64,000 nucleotides of DNA from positions 2,232,501 to 2,296,500 of the forward strand of contig OX485807.1 of assembly GCA_950295325.1 (NCBI GenBank), given 5' to 3'. Source of the DNA: Polytrichum commune (taxonomy: Eukaryota; Streptophyta; Polytrichopsida; Polytrichales; Polytrichaceae). Below are positions 12,259 to 20,648 of this stretch, in pieces. The notes under the pieces are model-generated. The model was not told the DNA's origin, made no database searches, and saw nothing but the letters and a program-made list of their open reading frames with translations. Position 1 is the first letter of the stretch. Each line of letters begins with the position of its first letter. The position numbers and the translations under genes are program-made.

Positions 12259-13767
12259 TTAGGCTCCCTCGAAAGGGGGTGGCCCAAAAGTACCACATAC
12301 TATGAGTGGGGCAACCTTCCATCCTCTTGTAATGAGGTTGTTAAGAAGTGGTTGATATTTCGTGGTCTTTCTTTCGAGTGTTTCGGCCGAGAACCTGTCG
12401 TTACAATATGTGAATTCTATGTATTGTATTGTGACTGCTTGTGTGGGTGCTTCTGGTGGTGGGGTATTATATGGATGACCGATGACACATAATATGTCGG
12501 GTTTGAGTCGAGCATTGCAATGACATCGTTGGGTGTCGCATGTGCATGGTAGTAGCCATGTAGGTACTGTATTTTCTTGTGGGGAATCGTTGTGTGTTCC
12601 TGCGTTCATAAGTGTAAAATATCGAGTGATTTTGTTTGAAATGAGAAGTTTACGGATTTCCCATACCGCTTTGTTATGTCTATTTGTGATTAGTGCGTGA
12701 ATGTGTTGTTGTTTACACTTAAGGAGTACATGTAGCCATGTATCTGCTTCGGATGAGTTACAGATAGGGCATGTGTGAGATAGATATGCGGTTCTACCAA
12801 AGAAAAGTTGTTTCCTAGCATGTCCCATATATTGGCCAGTTCTAAATTTTATTAGGCATGTTTTTTGTTTATTGGTGATAATCGGGTTGTTCCAAAAAGC
12901 ATTTGATAGTGGTTTGTCAATGTCTTTGTTGTCAAGCCATTTGTGTAGTTGGTGTGTTTGGGATGCCATAATTGTTAGGTTGTGCTTTTTGTCGTATTTA
13001 AGGATGTATTTTCCAAGGTGTCGTATGGGACCTTTATCGGGTGTGTCTTGCATTGAGTGCCACCACGTTTTGTGGAAATAATATGGGGTGGGATGTGCAT
13101 GTTCGTGTGGTGCTAGTGCCTCTCTATGTATTAATTCACATCCCATTTTAGCTAATTTATCCGCTTGCTCGTTGCCGCTAATGTTCGTGTGGGCTTTGAC
13201 TTTATGAAGTGTGGTGGTTTGTGTGCGGGCTTGTAGCATTTTTACTATGGATTCGAGTATTTTCTTGTCTGGGTGACTATTGTGTATGGTAGGGTGTTTT
13301 GTTTGTGTGTTTATGAGATATAAGACATTAAGACAATCTGTGAAAATATGCGCGGGTTCATTATGATATGTGGTTGTAAGAAGGCGGAGGGTGTGGTGTA
13401 TAGCCATGAGTTCTGCTCTTAAAATGTTCTGGAGTCCGGGTAGTCTTTCCGCAATTTTGAGATTTTTGAAAGGGTTGTATATGCCATATCCTGCTTTTTC
13501 TCGCCGCCAATGTTCTTGGGTTATTGCTTTGGGGGGTATAAATAATCCATCCTTATAATAGCAAAATTGCGGTTGGTATTTGAGGGGTAGGCATATGTTG
13601 TGGTTAGTGAGTAGGGGGATATTGGTAATTTGGATCGGCGGTGGGGAAGGAGGGTATGCGAGTTGGGACCATTTCTTACTTCGATTTACTATGGTATTAG
13701 GTGGTGTTGGTGGTGCGTTTGTGGTGAATATGGTGGGTATTTGTAGTGTGGTGCCAATGATGTCCAT
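12259..13767 (-). CDS. LINE C-terminal part: RNase H, CCHC zinc finger, RLE-like nuclease
   Basis: This is the 3' coding part of the large LINE. Residues 67-207 are an RNase H domain with the usual catalytic set: D73 in a Y-K-D-G motif, E119 in R-A-E-L, D144 in F-T-D, H193 in K-A-H and D203 in Q-A-D-K-L. Residues 333-351 form C-x2-C-x9-H-x4-C. A C-rich patch (C408, C410, C415, C417) leads into K-P-D (P423, D424), then E451 in I-E-F-T, E465, K467, K470-Y471 and a final G-W-K-V...V segment. That spacing is like the restriction-like endonuclease at the C-terminus of R2-type elements. The open frame continues upstream without methionine to 14277, so the M at 13767 is not a real start. Originally it was the C-terminus of the reverse transcriptase polyprotein. 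Confidence 0.7.
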   Translation of the reverse strand: MDIIGTTLQIPTIFTTNAPPTPPNTIVNRSKKWSQLAYPPSPPPIQITNIPLLTNHNICLPLKYQPQFCYYKDGLFIPPKAITQEHWRREKAGYGIYNPFKNLKIAERLPGLQNILRAELMAIHHTLRLLTTTYHNEPAHIFTDCLNVLYLINTQTKHPTIHNSHPDKKILESIVKMLQARTQTTTLHKVKAHTNISGNEQADKLAKMGCELIHREALAPHEHAHPTPYYFHKTWWHSMQDTPDKGPIRHLGKYILKYDKKHNLTIMASQTHQLHKWLDNKDIDKPLSNAFWNNPIITNKQKTCLIKFRTGQYMGHARKQLFFGRTAYLSHTCPICNSSEADTWLHVLLKCKQQHIHALITNRHNKAVWEIRKLLISNKITRYFTLMNAGTHNDSPQENTVPTWLLPCTCDTQRCHCNARLKPDILCVIGHPYNTPPPEAPTQAVTIQYIEFTYCNDRFSAETLERKTTKYQPLLNNLITRGWKVAPLIVCGTFGPPPFEGA

Positions 13768-14277
13768 TTGGCATGTATAGTTTATTGGCCTAGGAGGGGA
13801 GGTTTTGTGGTGTATGCATAATACTTGAATGTCGCAGCTTTCTATTCGGGGTTCGATTTGTAATTCAGGTGGTATTGTGGGTTCGTCATATGTAATGGTA
13901 TCGGCTTTAAAAAGTGTGATGACGTGTGAATCCGAAAAAGGACCATTATGGGGATATAGGTTGTGGTACCAATCGGGGTCGGTGTTTATGAGTATTGTTA
14001 TTGTATCTGGGTCGTTTTGAGCTGCAAGTCGTGCCCAATGGAGGGCTTGTTGGATGTCTTGTTCGGAGTGAGGGTGGGCATAGCCATTCCCGATCCATTT
14101 ATGTTGGAAGGCTTTTCCTATAGACCCAAAGACTTTATCTCTAAGGAATGGGGAGGAGAATTGTCTAAGTGATGTGGGGCATGTTACGGGGGATGAAAAA
14201 TGTGAGTGTGTGATTTGGAAAGAGTCAATGATGTGTTCAAGGATGGCATGTGGTAGTGTGTACAGTAGTGGGAGAGT
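13768..14277 (-). CDS. LINE: unclassified domain between RT and RNase H
   Basis: This stretch is open in the same frame as the RNase H part and reads like protein, with no stop after the TAA at 14278-14280. Visible features are F-G-S-I-G-K-A-F near 14115-14130, a P-H-S-E-Q-D helix-like stretch near 14060-14075, a hydrophobic strand followed by D-P-D-W near 13968-13995, and G-P-F-S-D-S-H-V near 13915-13945. The order F-G-S-x-G-x-x-F, then helix, then strand-P-D-W recalls PCIF1-type adenine-N6 methyltransferase folds. The N-P-P-F catalytic motif is not seen, so this could be a dead or unrelated fold. It lies between reverse transcriptase and RNase H. Confidence 0.5.
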
Positions 14278-14618
14278 TTAAGAGGGTCGTTTTTAGGCAT
14301 TCTATATTTGTACCGTTGGTACAACCATATTACTTCCTTTTCAAAGGATTGTGTGGGGGGTTCTAAATTGTGCGATTGGGGGAGTGCGTTTTGATATTGT
14401 TCCCATAACCATTGTAATCTTTGCTCCGGGATGGTAATTATATGGCGCCCATCCTCGTCATAAATATGTGATGTGCCATGTTGGCTTTGGATGGTGGGTT
14501 GGGTACATGCGATGTCATTATCGGGGTTACATTCACCAATATTGATTTGACATAAAGGGATGAGTTGTGGAGGGGGAATGTGTCTTGTGTCTTGTGTCTT
14601 TTGTTTGTGCTTCATCAA
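14184..14618 (-). pseudogene. LINE: frameshifted continuation of the RT protein
   Basis: This frame continues the reverse transcriptase protein after a 7-bp tandem duplication (TGTCTTG repeated at 14581-14600) has shifted the reading frame. Dropping one unit joins the two frames without a gap. The segment is rich in charged and aromatic residues, with a W-L-W-E-Q-Y stretch near 14400, and has no motif I can name. A second shift at about 14200-14280 moves the coding sequence on to the frame used by the domain at 13768-14277, so the last ~25 codons here are out of frame. Confidence 0.6.
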
Positions 14619-17600
14619 AGTTAGATTTTAGAATGTTGGTGAAGTGTTGATTTTGTTTGTGAGTATAATATTGTGTTAGTAATAATATGTTATGGTTTAT
14701 GGTATTTTGGCTCTCCCAAGGGAATAAGTATTTTTGAGTGAGCCATTTGTTGTATATTGATTCGTTCGGGAGTATCCATTGGCATAGATAGGATGTATAT
14801 TTTTTGGTAATTTTGTTTTTGTCTTTGCAAGTATGTGAATGGTCCTTGATTATGGAGTGTAGTGGGAATTGTGTGTAGTTTTTTAGGATGTGCGGTGGTG
14901 GTTTTGGGTATTTGGGTGGAGGCGGCGGTGGTGGGGGGTGTAGGTTGTGGTTACTAGTTCTTATATTTATATGTCGATTTGGTATTTTGTATGCATCTTT
15001 AAGGGTGTTCGGGCATTGGTTTGGGCATGGTGGTTCGCAAAAGAGTATTCGGGCTTGGTTTAAGGCGGCTTTAGTTGTTTTAGTGGGTGTGACATAGTGA
15101 GTCTTGAATTCGTCATTGGTCATTAATTGTGTGCCGTTGGAGTAGATGATATGTTTGAGCTCGGTTATGTTGTGTAGTATTAGTTTATGTAGATATTTTA
15201 GAGAGGTTGTAGGGGTTAATGTTGGGATATGTTGTGCTTGTTGCATCCATTGTGTTTCAAGGGGGGTGGGAAGGAGGGGAAATTTTTCTAGTGTGCTTTT
15301 TAGAAGGGCTCCGCTAGTTGTTTTTAGTAGGTAGAGGGTTCTTGTGATTGGCGATCTTGTGCAATCGTGTTGGGTTATGCGGGGTAGGTTTAGCGATCTG
15401 CCATGTTTGGCTAGTATGTAGTTTGTTAATCCATTGTATATTTTCCCGAGTCTTCCTTTGTCATTGAGGGCATTTATGAGTTGTTCTCCAATGCATGTGG
15501 TGTAAGCATTTTTTAATGAGAATGCTTCCATGCCAAACATAGCTTGGGGGAGTTGTGTAACCGCGTTTGACATACATTTTGGGAGACCACAAATAATTTT
15601 GTGTAGGGCAATTACTTTTTTATCAAGTTTTTTAATGGCGGGCAGTGAATAGGGGACCGCGTAAAAACTATAGGCAATGCCGGCTCGTATGACGGTATCA
15701 ATCATTTGTATTTTTTGCTTCATAGTGGCTGGACATAAAGTTAGTAATTTGCATTGTTGGGTTAGTTTGGTGGTTGTTATGTGTGTTTGTATTTTCCATT
15801 GTAGTGATGGAACTAAGTTGATGCCTAGGTAGACATATGGTTCGTGTTGACTTAGGGTAGGGATGAGTTGGTCCCGGAAATTGATATTAGCGTTTTTGAG
15901 ATGCGTTTTGAAGGCTTGGGGGCTAAGTTTTGATTGGTTAGGGCATCCGGTGACGGCACATTTGGAGATGCCAAGATCCATGCCTGCCCAATCGCAATAT
16001 TTATTGAGTTTGTTTAGTTGGAGTTGGAGGGAGGTTAGGTTGTTGGAAATTACTGCTAGGTCGTCGGCATAAGCTGCAGAGTTTAGTGTGGTATTTGAGG
16101 TATTAAGGGTGTAGCCGTTATTTCCCCTTTGTAACCACCTAAGGAGTGGTTCAAGGAAGATGATAAAAAGGTACGGGCTTAATGTATCTCCTTGGATAGT
16201 CCCTCGTTGTATGGGTATAGGTTGGGTCTTGCCGAAATGTTCTCCGGTAAATGTAGTAGTGGATTGTACGTAAATATTGCCGACTAGGGCCACCGCGTCT
16301 AGTGGGTATCCTAGGTCCTTCATAATAGCAAGGAGTCTAGCGTGGTCAATAGATCCAAATGCATTTTTAAAGTCAATGTAGAGAATGTAAATGTCTTGGT
16401 TGGTGAATCGTGCATCTTCTAATGCGGCGATTATGGTTTGTAATTGTCGGGCGGTGCATCTTTCGGCTCGAAAGTCCTTTTGACTATCATGTAGGATTTG
16501 GTGTTTTTCTCCGTATGCGGAGAGGATACTTGTAAGTGTGCTAGTGAATAGTTTATAAATTATATTAGCGAGTGCTATGGGTCTATGATTAGTAAGGTTG
16601 TGGGGGTTTCCTTTTTTGTATAAAAGTATTGTGAGACTTGTTTTCCAAGATTCGGGGATTTGTTTTTGCTTATAACAATGTTTGAAGAATAGTAAGAGCA
16701 ATTTGTGGAATCTTGGGGGCATGTCCTTCAAAATGACATTGGGTATTTTATCGGGTCCGGGAATTTTTCCATTGGCCAAGTTTTTAAGGCATATGTCATA
16801 TGTCTCTTGGTCAAGATATGTATGCAAAGGAATTAACGCGTCTCCTCTTTTTTCAATGGTGTACCCATTCAAGTCGTGCCACGGGTATTGTCTAACTCCG
16901 CATAGGCATTGTAGTGTGTGGTCAGGTTGATAGTAACATGTTGGTACGGTGGGTCGATTACTAATTGATTGTTGGATATGTATTTCTTGTGTGATATCGT
17001 TCGGGTTTGTGAGGATGTTGTCGTATCTATCTATGAGACAGTCTAGTGAGGGATTGTCATTGCTTTTGAAGACTTTTCGATTGATTTTCTTCGGGCTCTT
17101 ATCGTATAATTGTTGGTATTTGGATATGGCTTTTTTGATTTGTGTGTTAGTATAGTCACTCGTGATTTTTCGGGCTTTGTGTTTAGCTTCCTTTGCTATT
17201 GTGGCTAGTGTAACGATCCATGAGTTGTATTCTAGTGATGGGTCGGGTGGTGGGGGTAGAATAGTGTGAGTGTGGTTGATTAATTCATGAGTGACAATGG
17301 GATGGGCGCGCCAATTCGGGTTGTTTTTTATGATATATATTGTCTTACGGATTAGGTGGTAGGTAGATAAGTGTAGTTTCCATTGCTTTTGGGATTTCTT
17401 TGGTAGATATCCGCCTTGTTTAGCGATATGGGGTGGAAGTGTGGGTATGGGTGTGGCACTACATGTCTCTAGGACGGTAGTGGTGATGTTGTCGGTGAGT
17501 GTGTCAAATGAGTTGCAAGCTAATTGCCATTGTTCGCTTGTTAATTGGTTATTTTGTAAGAGTTGTGTAAGTTCGTCGATTTGGTTGGAGTTTCTTTCAA

Positions 17601-18660
17601 AGAATTTTGTGCGGAATTCGTCTAGGTTCTCCTTTGGTATGGGATTGAGTATCCTAGGCGGGGGTTCGGAAGTTGTAAGTGGGTCTCTGGCAATGAGTGT
17701 GTTTGGGGGGATTTGTAAGTGTATGGGGAAATGGTCGGAATTTAATTGAATATTTTGGTTTGTAGTAGAGGTGTATTGGTTGTTGTTGGGGGTTTTGATG
17801 AATAAGCTGTCAATTAAACTATTTTGTGTATAGTTTTGTCCTCCTTGTCTTGAGAATGTGGTATTTGTCGGGATGTAGGATAATTCTAGGTTGTTTGTAA
17901 AAGACCGCCACATATGATCCTCCGGTTGTGGAGGTGTTGTTTGTAGGTCATTTTGCCTACCAATTAGGGCGACATCTCTATTAAAATCTCCACATAGTAT
18001 ATATGTGTGATTAGGGTGTAGGTTTATTTGGTTAGTTATGGTATTTTGTATGAGAGGGATAAGAGGAATATCCTCCTCATGTGATGGCATGTATATATTG
18101 ATTAGGAGCCAAGGTTGCAAAGGTTGGTTTGCTATGCGATTGATTTGGAGGAATGGGGATATATCGGCAGGCGTAGGGATTTTAGATAGGTTACCTGGAA
18201 ATGCGTGTGTTTTGTGAATTAGTAGTAGTAGGCCACCTCTATAACCTCTATAGGGCATTCTTTGGCGTGTGACCCTTGTGATGTTATGTGTGTTGTTAAA
18301 GAAAAGTTTGTATTGTGGGAGTAATCTTTGGATATGGTTGGTGGATTTGGTGGCGGATAACTTAGTTTCTTGTATGGCGATAATTGAGGGTGGTCTTTGG
18401 GGATTAGTGATTAGGTTTTGTAGGCAAGGCATGGCGGTGTTAAGAGAGGAGGCGTTCCATGTGATAGCATATGATTCTTGGCTTGTTAGCGGGGGTAGGC
18501 TAGTCGATAAAGGTAGACTTTGTGTCGGAGGGGGGTTGGGGTGTGTGTATTCATTTATGGGTTCTTTGTATCTTAATGCTTCTATTAGTAATTGTCTTGG
18601 TAAGTATGGGAATGCCTCACTCATGTTTTGAATGGTAAGTGTATTGGGGTTTAGATGCAT
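14533..18660 (-). CDS. LINE ORF2: APE endonuclease and reverse transcriptase
   Basis: This 1375-codon frame is the enzymatic core of the element. Residues 62-320 are an exonuclease-endonuclease-phosphatase (APE) domain with W-N-A (68-70), Q-E-T-K (97-100), N-I-Y-M-P (188-192), G-D-F-N (224-227), S-L-I-D (281-284) and S-D-H (308-310). This nicks target DNA. Residues 630-960 are the reverse transcriptase with G-P-D-K (635-638), Y-I-D-F-K-N-A-F (761-768), Q-G-D-T-L-S-P-Y (823-830) and Y-A-D-D (864-867, at 16060-16071), all intact. A proline-rich linker lies near 14930. The M at 18660 is probably not the true N-terminus. Protein-like sequence continues upstream in another frame through a 7-T run (18673-18679 on the given strand), reaching the 2A-like motif. 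The C-terminus is cut short by the duplication at 14581-14600. Confidence 0.9.
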   Translation of the reverse strand: MHLNPNTLTIQNMSEAFPYLPRQLLIEALRYKEPINEYTHPNPPPTQSLPLSTSLPPLTSQESYAITWNASSLNTAMPCLQNLITNPQRPPSIIAIQETKLSATKSTNHIQRLLPQYKLFFNNTHNITRVTRQRMPYRGYRGGLLLLIHKTHAFPGNLSKIPTPADISPFLQINRIANQPLQPWLLINIYMPSHEEDIPLIPLIQNTITNQINLHPNHTYILCGDFNRDVALIGRQNDLQTTPPQPEDHMWRSFTNNLELSYIPTNTTFSRQGGQNYTQNSLIDSLFIKTPNNNQYTSTTNQNIQLNSDHFPIHLQIPPNTLIARDPLTTSEPPPRILNPIPKENLDEFRTKFFERNSNQIDELTQLLQNNQLTSEQWQLACNSFDTLTDNITTTVLETCSATPIPTLPPHIAKQGGYLPKKSQKQWKLHLSTYHLIRKTIYIIKNNPNWRAHPIVTHELINHTHTILPPPPDPSLEYNSWIVTLATIAKEAKHKARKITSDYTNTQIKKAISKYQQLYDKSPKKINRKVFKSNDNPSLDCLIDRYDNILTNPNDITQEIHIQQSISNRPTVPTCYYQPDHTLQCLCGVRQYPWHDLNGYTIEKRGDALIPLHTYLDQETYDICLKNLANGKIPGPDKIPNVILKDMPPRFHKLLLLFFKHCYKQKQIPESWKTSLTILLYKKGNPHNLTNHRPIALANIIYKLFTSTLTSILSAYGEKHQILHDSQKDFRAERCTARQLQTIIAALEDARFTNQDIYILYIDFKNAFGSIDHARLLAIMKDLGYPLDAVALVGNIYVQSTTTFTGEHFGKTQPIPIQRGTIQGDTLSPYLFIIFLEPLLRWLQRGNNGYTLNTSNTTLNSAAYADDLAVISNNLTSLQLQLNKLNKYCDWAGMDLGISKCAVTGCPNQSKLSPQAFKTHLKNANINFRDQLIPTLSQHEPYVYLGINLVPSLQWKIQTHITTTKLTQQCKLLTLCPATMKQKIQMIDTVIRAGIAYSFYAVPYSLPAIKKLDKKVIALHKIICGLPKCMSNAVTQLPQAMFGMEAFSLKNAYTTCIGEQLINALNDKGRLGKIYNGLTNYILAKHGRSLNLPRITQHDCTRSPITRTLYLLKTTSGALLKSTLEKFPLLPTPLETQWMQQAQHIPTLTPTTSLKYLHKLILHNITELKHIIYSNGTQLMTNDEFKTHYVTPTKTTKAALNQARILFCEPPCPNQCPNTLKDAYKIPNRHINIRTSNHNLHPPPPPPPPKYPKPPPHILKNYTQFPLHSIIKDHSHTCKDKNKITKKYTSYLCQWILPNESIYNKWLTQKYLFPWESQNTINHNILLLTQYYTHKQNQHFTNILKSNFDEAQTKDTRHKTHSPSTTHPFMSNQYW

Positions 18661-18985
18661 GTAGTCGTATAGTTTTTTTATGTATGGTGTTGGGTGGTGT
18701 TATTATGTCTTTATATATTTTGCGAAATTGTGTGTATGGGTGCGGGGTGTATATATGTCTTTCGGGAGGGTTTGTTAGTGTTGTCATTGTTTCTAGTAGT
18801 TGGGATGTCCAATCTTGAGGTGGTGGTAGTTGTAGGTATGTGTTACATATTTCTATGGATGGGCTAATCGTTGTAATTAATGCGTAAATGATTCGTGGTG
18901 GGGGGTGATTTACGTGTGTTTGTATATATTGGTATAGGTATGGGAGCGAGAGTATTGTTTGTGCATGTAGTGGGTGTGATGCTTG
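18661..18985 (-). pseudogene. LINE: out-of-frame link between the 2A-like motif and the APE domain
   Basis: No long methionine-started frame is present, but one frame stays open from about 18985 to 18670 and reads as ordinary protein, including P-P-P-R-I-I-Y-A-L-I and D-W-T-S-Q-L-L-E-T. It connects to the frame carrying the 2A-like motif through a 7-A run (18986-18992) and to the ORF2 frame through a 7-T run (18673-18679). In each case a 6-base run would keep the frame. I read this as the N-terminus of the ORF2 protein, broken by two one-base insertions or by assembly errors. Confidence 0.6.
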
Positions 18986-20648
18986 AAAAAAATGGTTGAA
19001 ATGTTTTGGCTAGGTGTTGGTATTCGGGTTGGAGTTTGATTGTACTTGGTATGAAATATGTCGTTTGTCTTCTTTTGTGGTCGGAGGGATGTGTGTTTAG
19101 GAGGTCGGGCATAGGTCCAGGGTTGGATTCAATGTCCCCACTAAGGGTTATGAGTGTGGTATTATTCCATATATAATATTTTTTGAGTTTTGTTTTAGGA
19201 GTTTTTTGGTGTATGTGTGTGAGGTGGAGGATGCTACATATGTATATGGTAGGTTGAATGGGTGGGATGAGAGGGGGTAGGATTGTATGAGGCATGTGTT
19301 GGGTGAAGTGTTGTTTGATATGTGGGTTGTCGTGGTGTGGGGAGGTGGTTGTGGATTTATGATAAGGTTGGTGTGTGTGGTTTGGGTGTATTATTTCGTT
19401 TGGTGTGTAGTGTGGGATTGGTGTGTTGTAGTGGACAAATGTTATTGATGCATTGGGTGTGAGGGTTGGGTGGGTGGTTTGGATGGATGGGATGGGGGGT
19501 GTATTTGTTTGGGGTAGGTGTTGGGTGAGGTGTTGTGTGTCGTGTGTATGGTTGTAGTATGTGTAGGTGATTGGAGATTTGTGATTAGCTTGGTGTTTTA
19601 ATGTTGTACTTGAGGTGGAGTTTTGTACGTTATGGGGGTGGTAGAGGTTGTGGTGTGGAGTGGTGGTGTAGGTGTGGGGGTTTGTTTGATATGGTGGGTT
19701 TAGGTGTGTTGTGGGTAGTGTTGTCGTATGTATGGTTGAGACGTGGTGATGGGCGTATGCTAATGAGAGGGTGAGGAGGATGATTAAGGGGTGAACTTGG
19801 GGTGGGGTGGGTAGTATGGTTTTGTGAGGTATAGTGTGAGCATTGTGTGATTGTGTGTTGTTTGTTAGTATTTTGTGGTGTGATATTGTACGACTTTGGT
19901 TGTATAAGTCTTTGTATTTGTTGGAGTGTGAGTGAGGTCTTTTTGTTATGTGTTTAAGCCTAGGGGTGTTGGTGTATGAGGCAAGTGGAGTAATTATGAT
20001 AGGTGGAGGAGCAAATATTTTATTTATAATAAAGAAATAGGTAGTACAAAAGATATGTATGACTATCGACCATGCGAATACTATGGCTAGCCTATTCATG
20101 AAGAGGATATTGAACTTTGTGGAAACTTGATGGGGAGTATCTAAGGGGAACAATATGGAAACCCGGTGGAGCTTGTTGTGGCATATTAGTGTCTCCCGCA
20201 TGTGTGGTGGTGAGGGAGGTGCTTGGTGCGGATGGGAGTCTTGCGGTGTTGGTGTGGGGGGGGGGTCCGGTGAGGTGGCGGCCAAGGTTTGCATTATGTT
20301 GTGCATGCGGTTGTTTGATTGTTGGAACTCCATTGCCATGGCACTCATTATGTTGTGGATGTTGGTTGCATGAGTCTTGAGGGTGTCCGTGGAAGCCTCA
20401 ATGCGTAGGTCCGTATTGTGGTTGATGTTGTGTGTGAGTGTGGTGAGCTTGTCGTCCATGGTCTCGGCAAGTTCCTTCATTGCCTTGGAGAAGAGTTTCT
20501 CCGAGACTAGCGGGGATGATGCGGCGGTGTTGTGCATTGCTTGGGCTTTTTGAGCGAGGACCTCACGTACGGGGGCTTGTGCAAGTCGAATGGCGGTTTG
20601 GTTTGGTGCGGTGCCATCTATGCTTCCTTTGTGTGGTACGAAGTCCAC
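18864..20648 (-). CDS. LINE ORF1 C-terminal half: helical region, hydrophobic segment, linker, 2A-like motif
   Basis: This frame follows the ORF1 frame directly: the TGA at 20649-20651 is the only thing between them, and the codon shown as its start is GTG, so it is a continuation. Residues 1-10 complete the last strand of an RRM-like fold. Residues 45-122 are Ala/Met/Thr-rich and helical, possibly coiled coil. Residues 181-213 form a strong hydrophobic segment (20010-20108) and residues 286-299 a second, weaker one. A long His/Thr/Pro/Asn-rich linker then leads to D-I-E-S-N-P-G-P at residues 505-512. The low-G, A-rich sense strand should be full of TAA by chance, so its openness over 594 codons argues for real coding. 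The last ~45 codons are out of frame after the 7-base homopolymer. Confidence 0.7.
   Translation of the reverse strand: MDFVPHKGSIDGTAPNQTAIRLAQAPVREVLAQKAQAMHNTAASSPLVSEKLFSKAMKELAETMDDKLTTLTHNINHNTDLRIEASTDTLKTHATNIHNIMSAMAMEFQQSNNRMHNIMQTLAATSPDPPPTPTPQDSHPHQAPPSPPHMRETLICHNKLHRVSILFPLDTPHQVSTKFNILFMNRLAIVFAWSIVIHIFCTTYFFIINKIFAPPPIIITPLASYTNTPRLKHITKRPHSHSNKYKDLYNQSRTISHHKILTNNTQSHNAHTIPHKTILPTPPQVHPLIILLTLSLAYAHHHVSTIHTTTLPTTHLNPPYQTNPHTYTTTPHHNLYHPHNVQNSTSSTTLKHQANHKSPITYTYYNHTHDTQHLTQHLPQTNTPPIPSIQTTHPTLTPNASITFVHYNTPIPHYTPNEIIHPNHTHQPYHKSTTTSPHHDNPHIKQHFTQHMPHTILPPLIPPIQPTIYICSILHLTHIHQKTPKTKLKKYYIWNNTTLITLSGDIESNPGPMPDLLNTHPSDHKRRQTTYFIPSTIKLQPEYQHLAKTFQPFFSSITPTTCTNNTLAPIPIPIYTNTRKSPPTTNHLRINYND
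19113..19136 (-). other. 2A-like (StopGo) peptide motif in the LINE
   Basis: The frame reads L-S-G-D-I-E-S-N-P-G-P, which fits the consensus D-[V/I]-E-x-N-P-G-P exactly, with the usual Leu/Ile/Thr-rich residues and a Gly before it. In known cases the ribosome skips the Gly-Pro bond, releasing the upstream protein and starting the downstream one with Pro. Such motifs are established in picornaviruses and in APE-type LINEs of trypanosomes and several invertebrates. Here it lies between the ORF1 region and the endonuclease/RT, where separation of the two products would be useful. Activity is inferred from motif identity only. Confidence 0.85.

Noticed and set aside
18269-18631. Long plus-strand frames inside the large LINE, for example 120 codons here and others at 14888-17749
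   Set aside because: They are shadows of the minus-strand coding region and carry no motif of their own.
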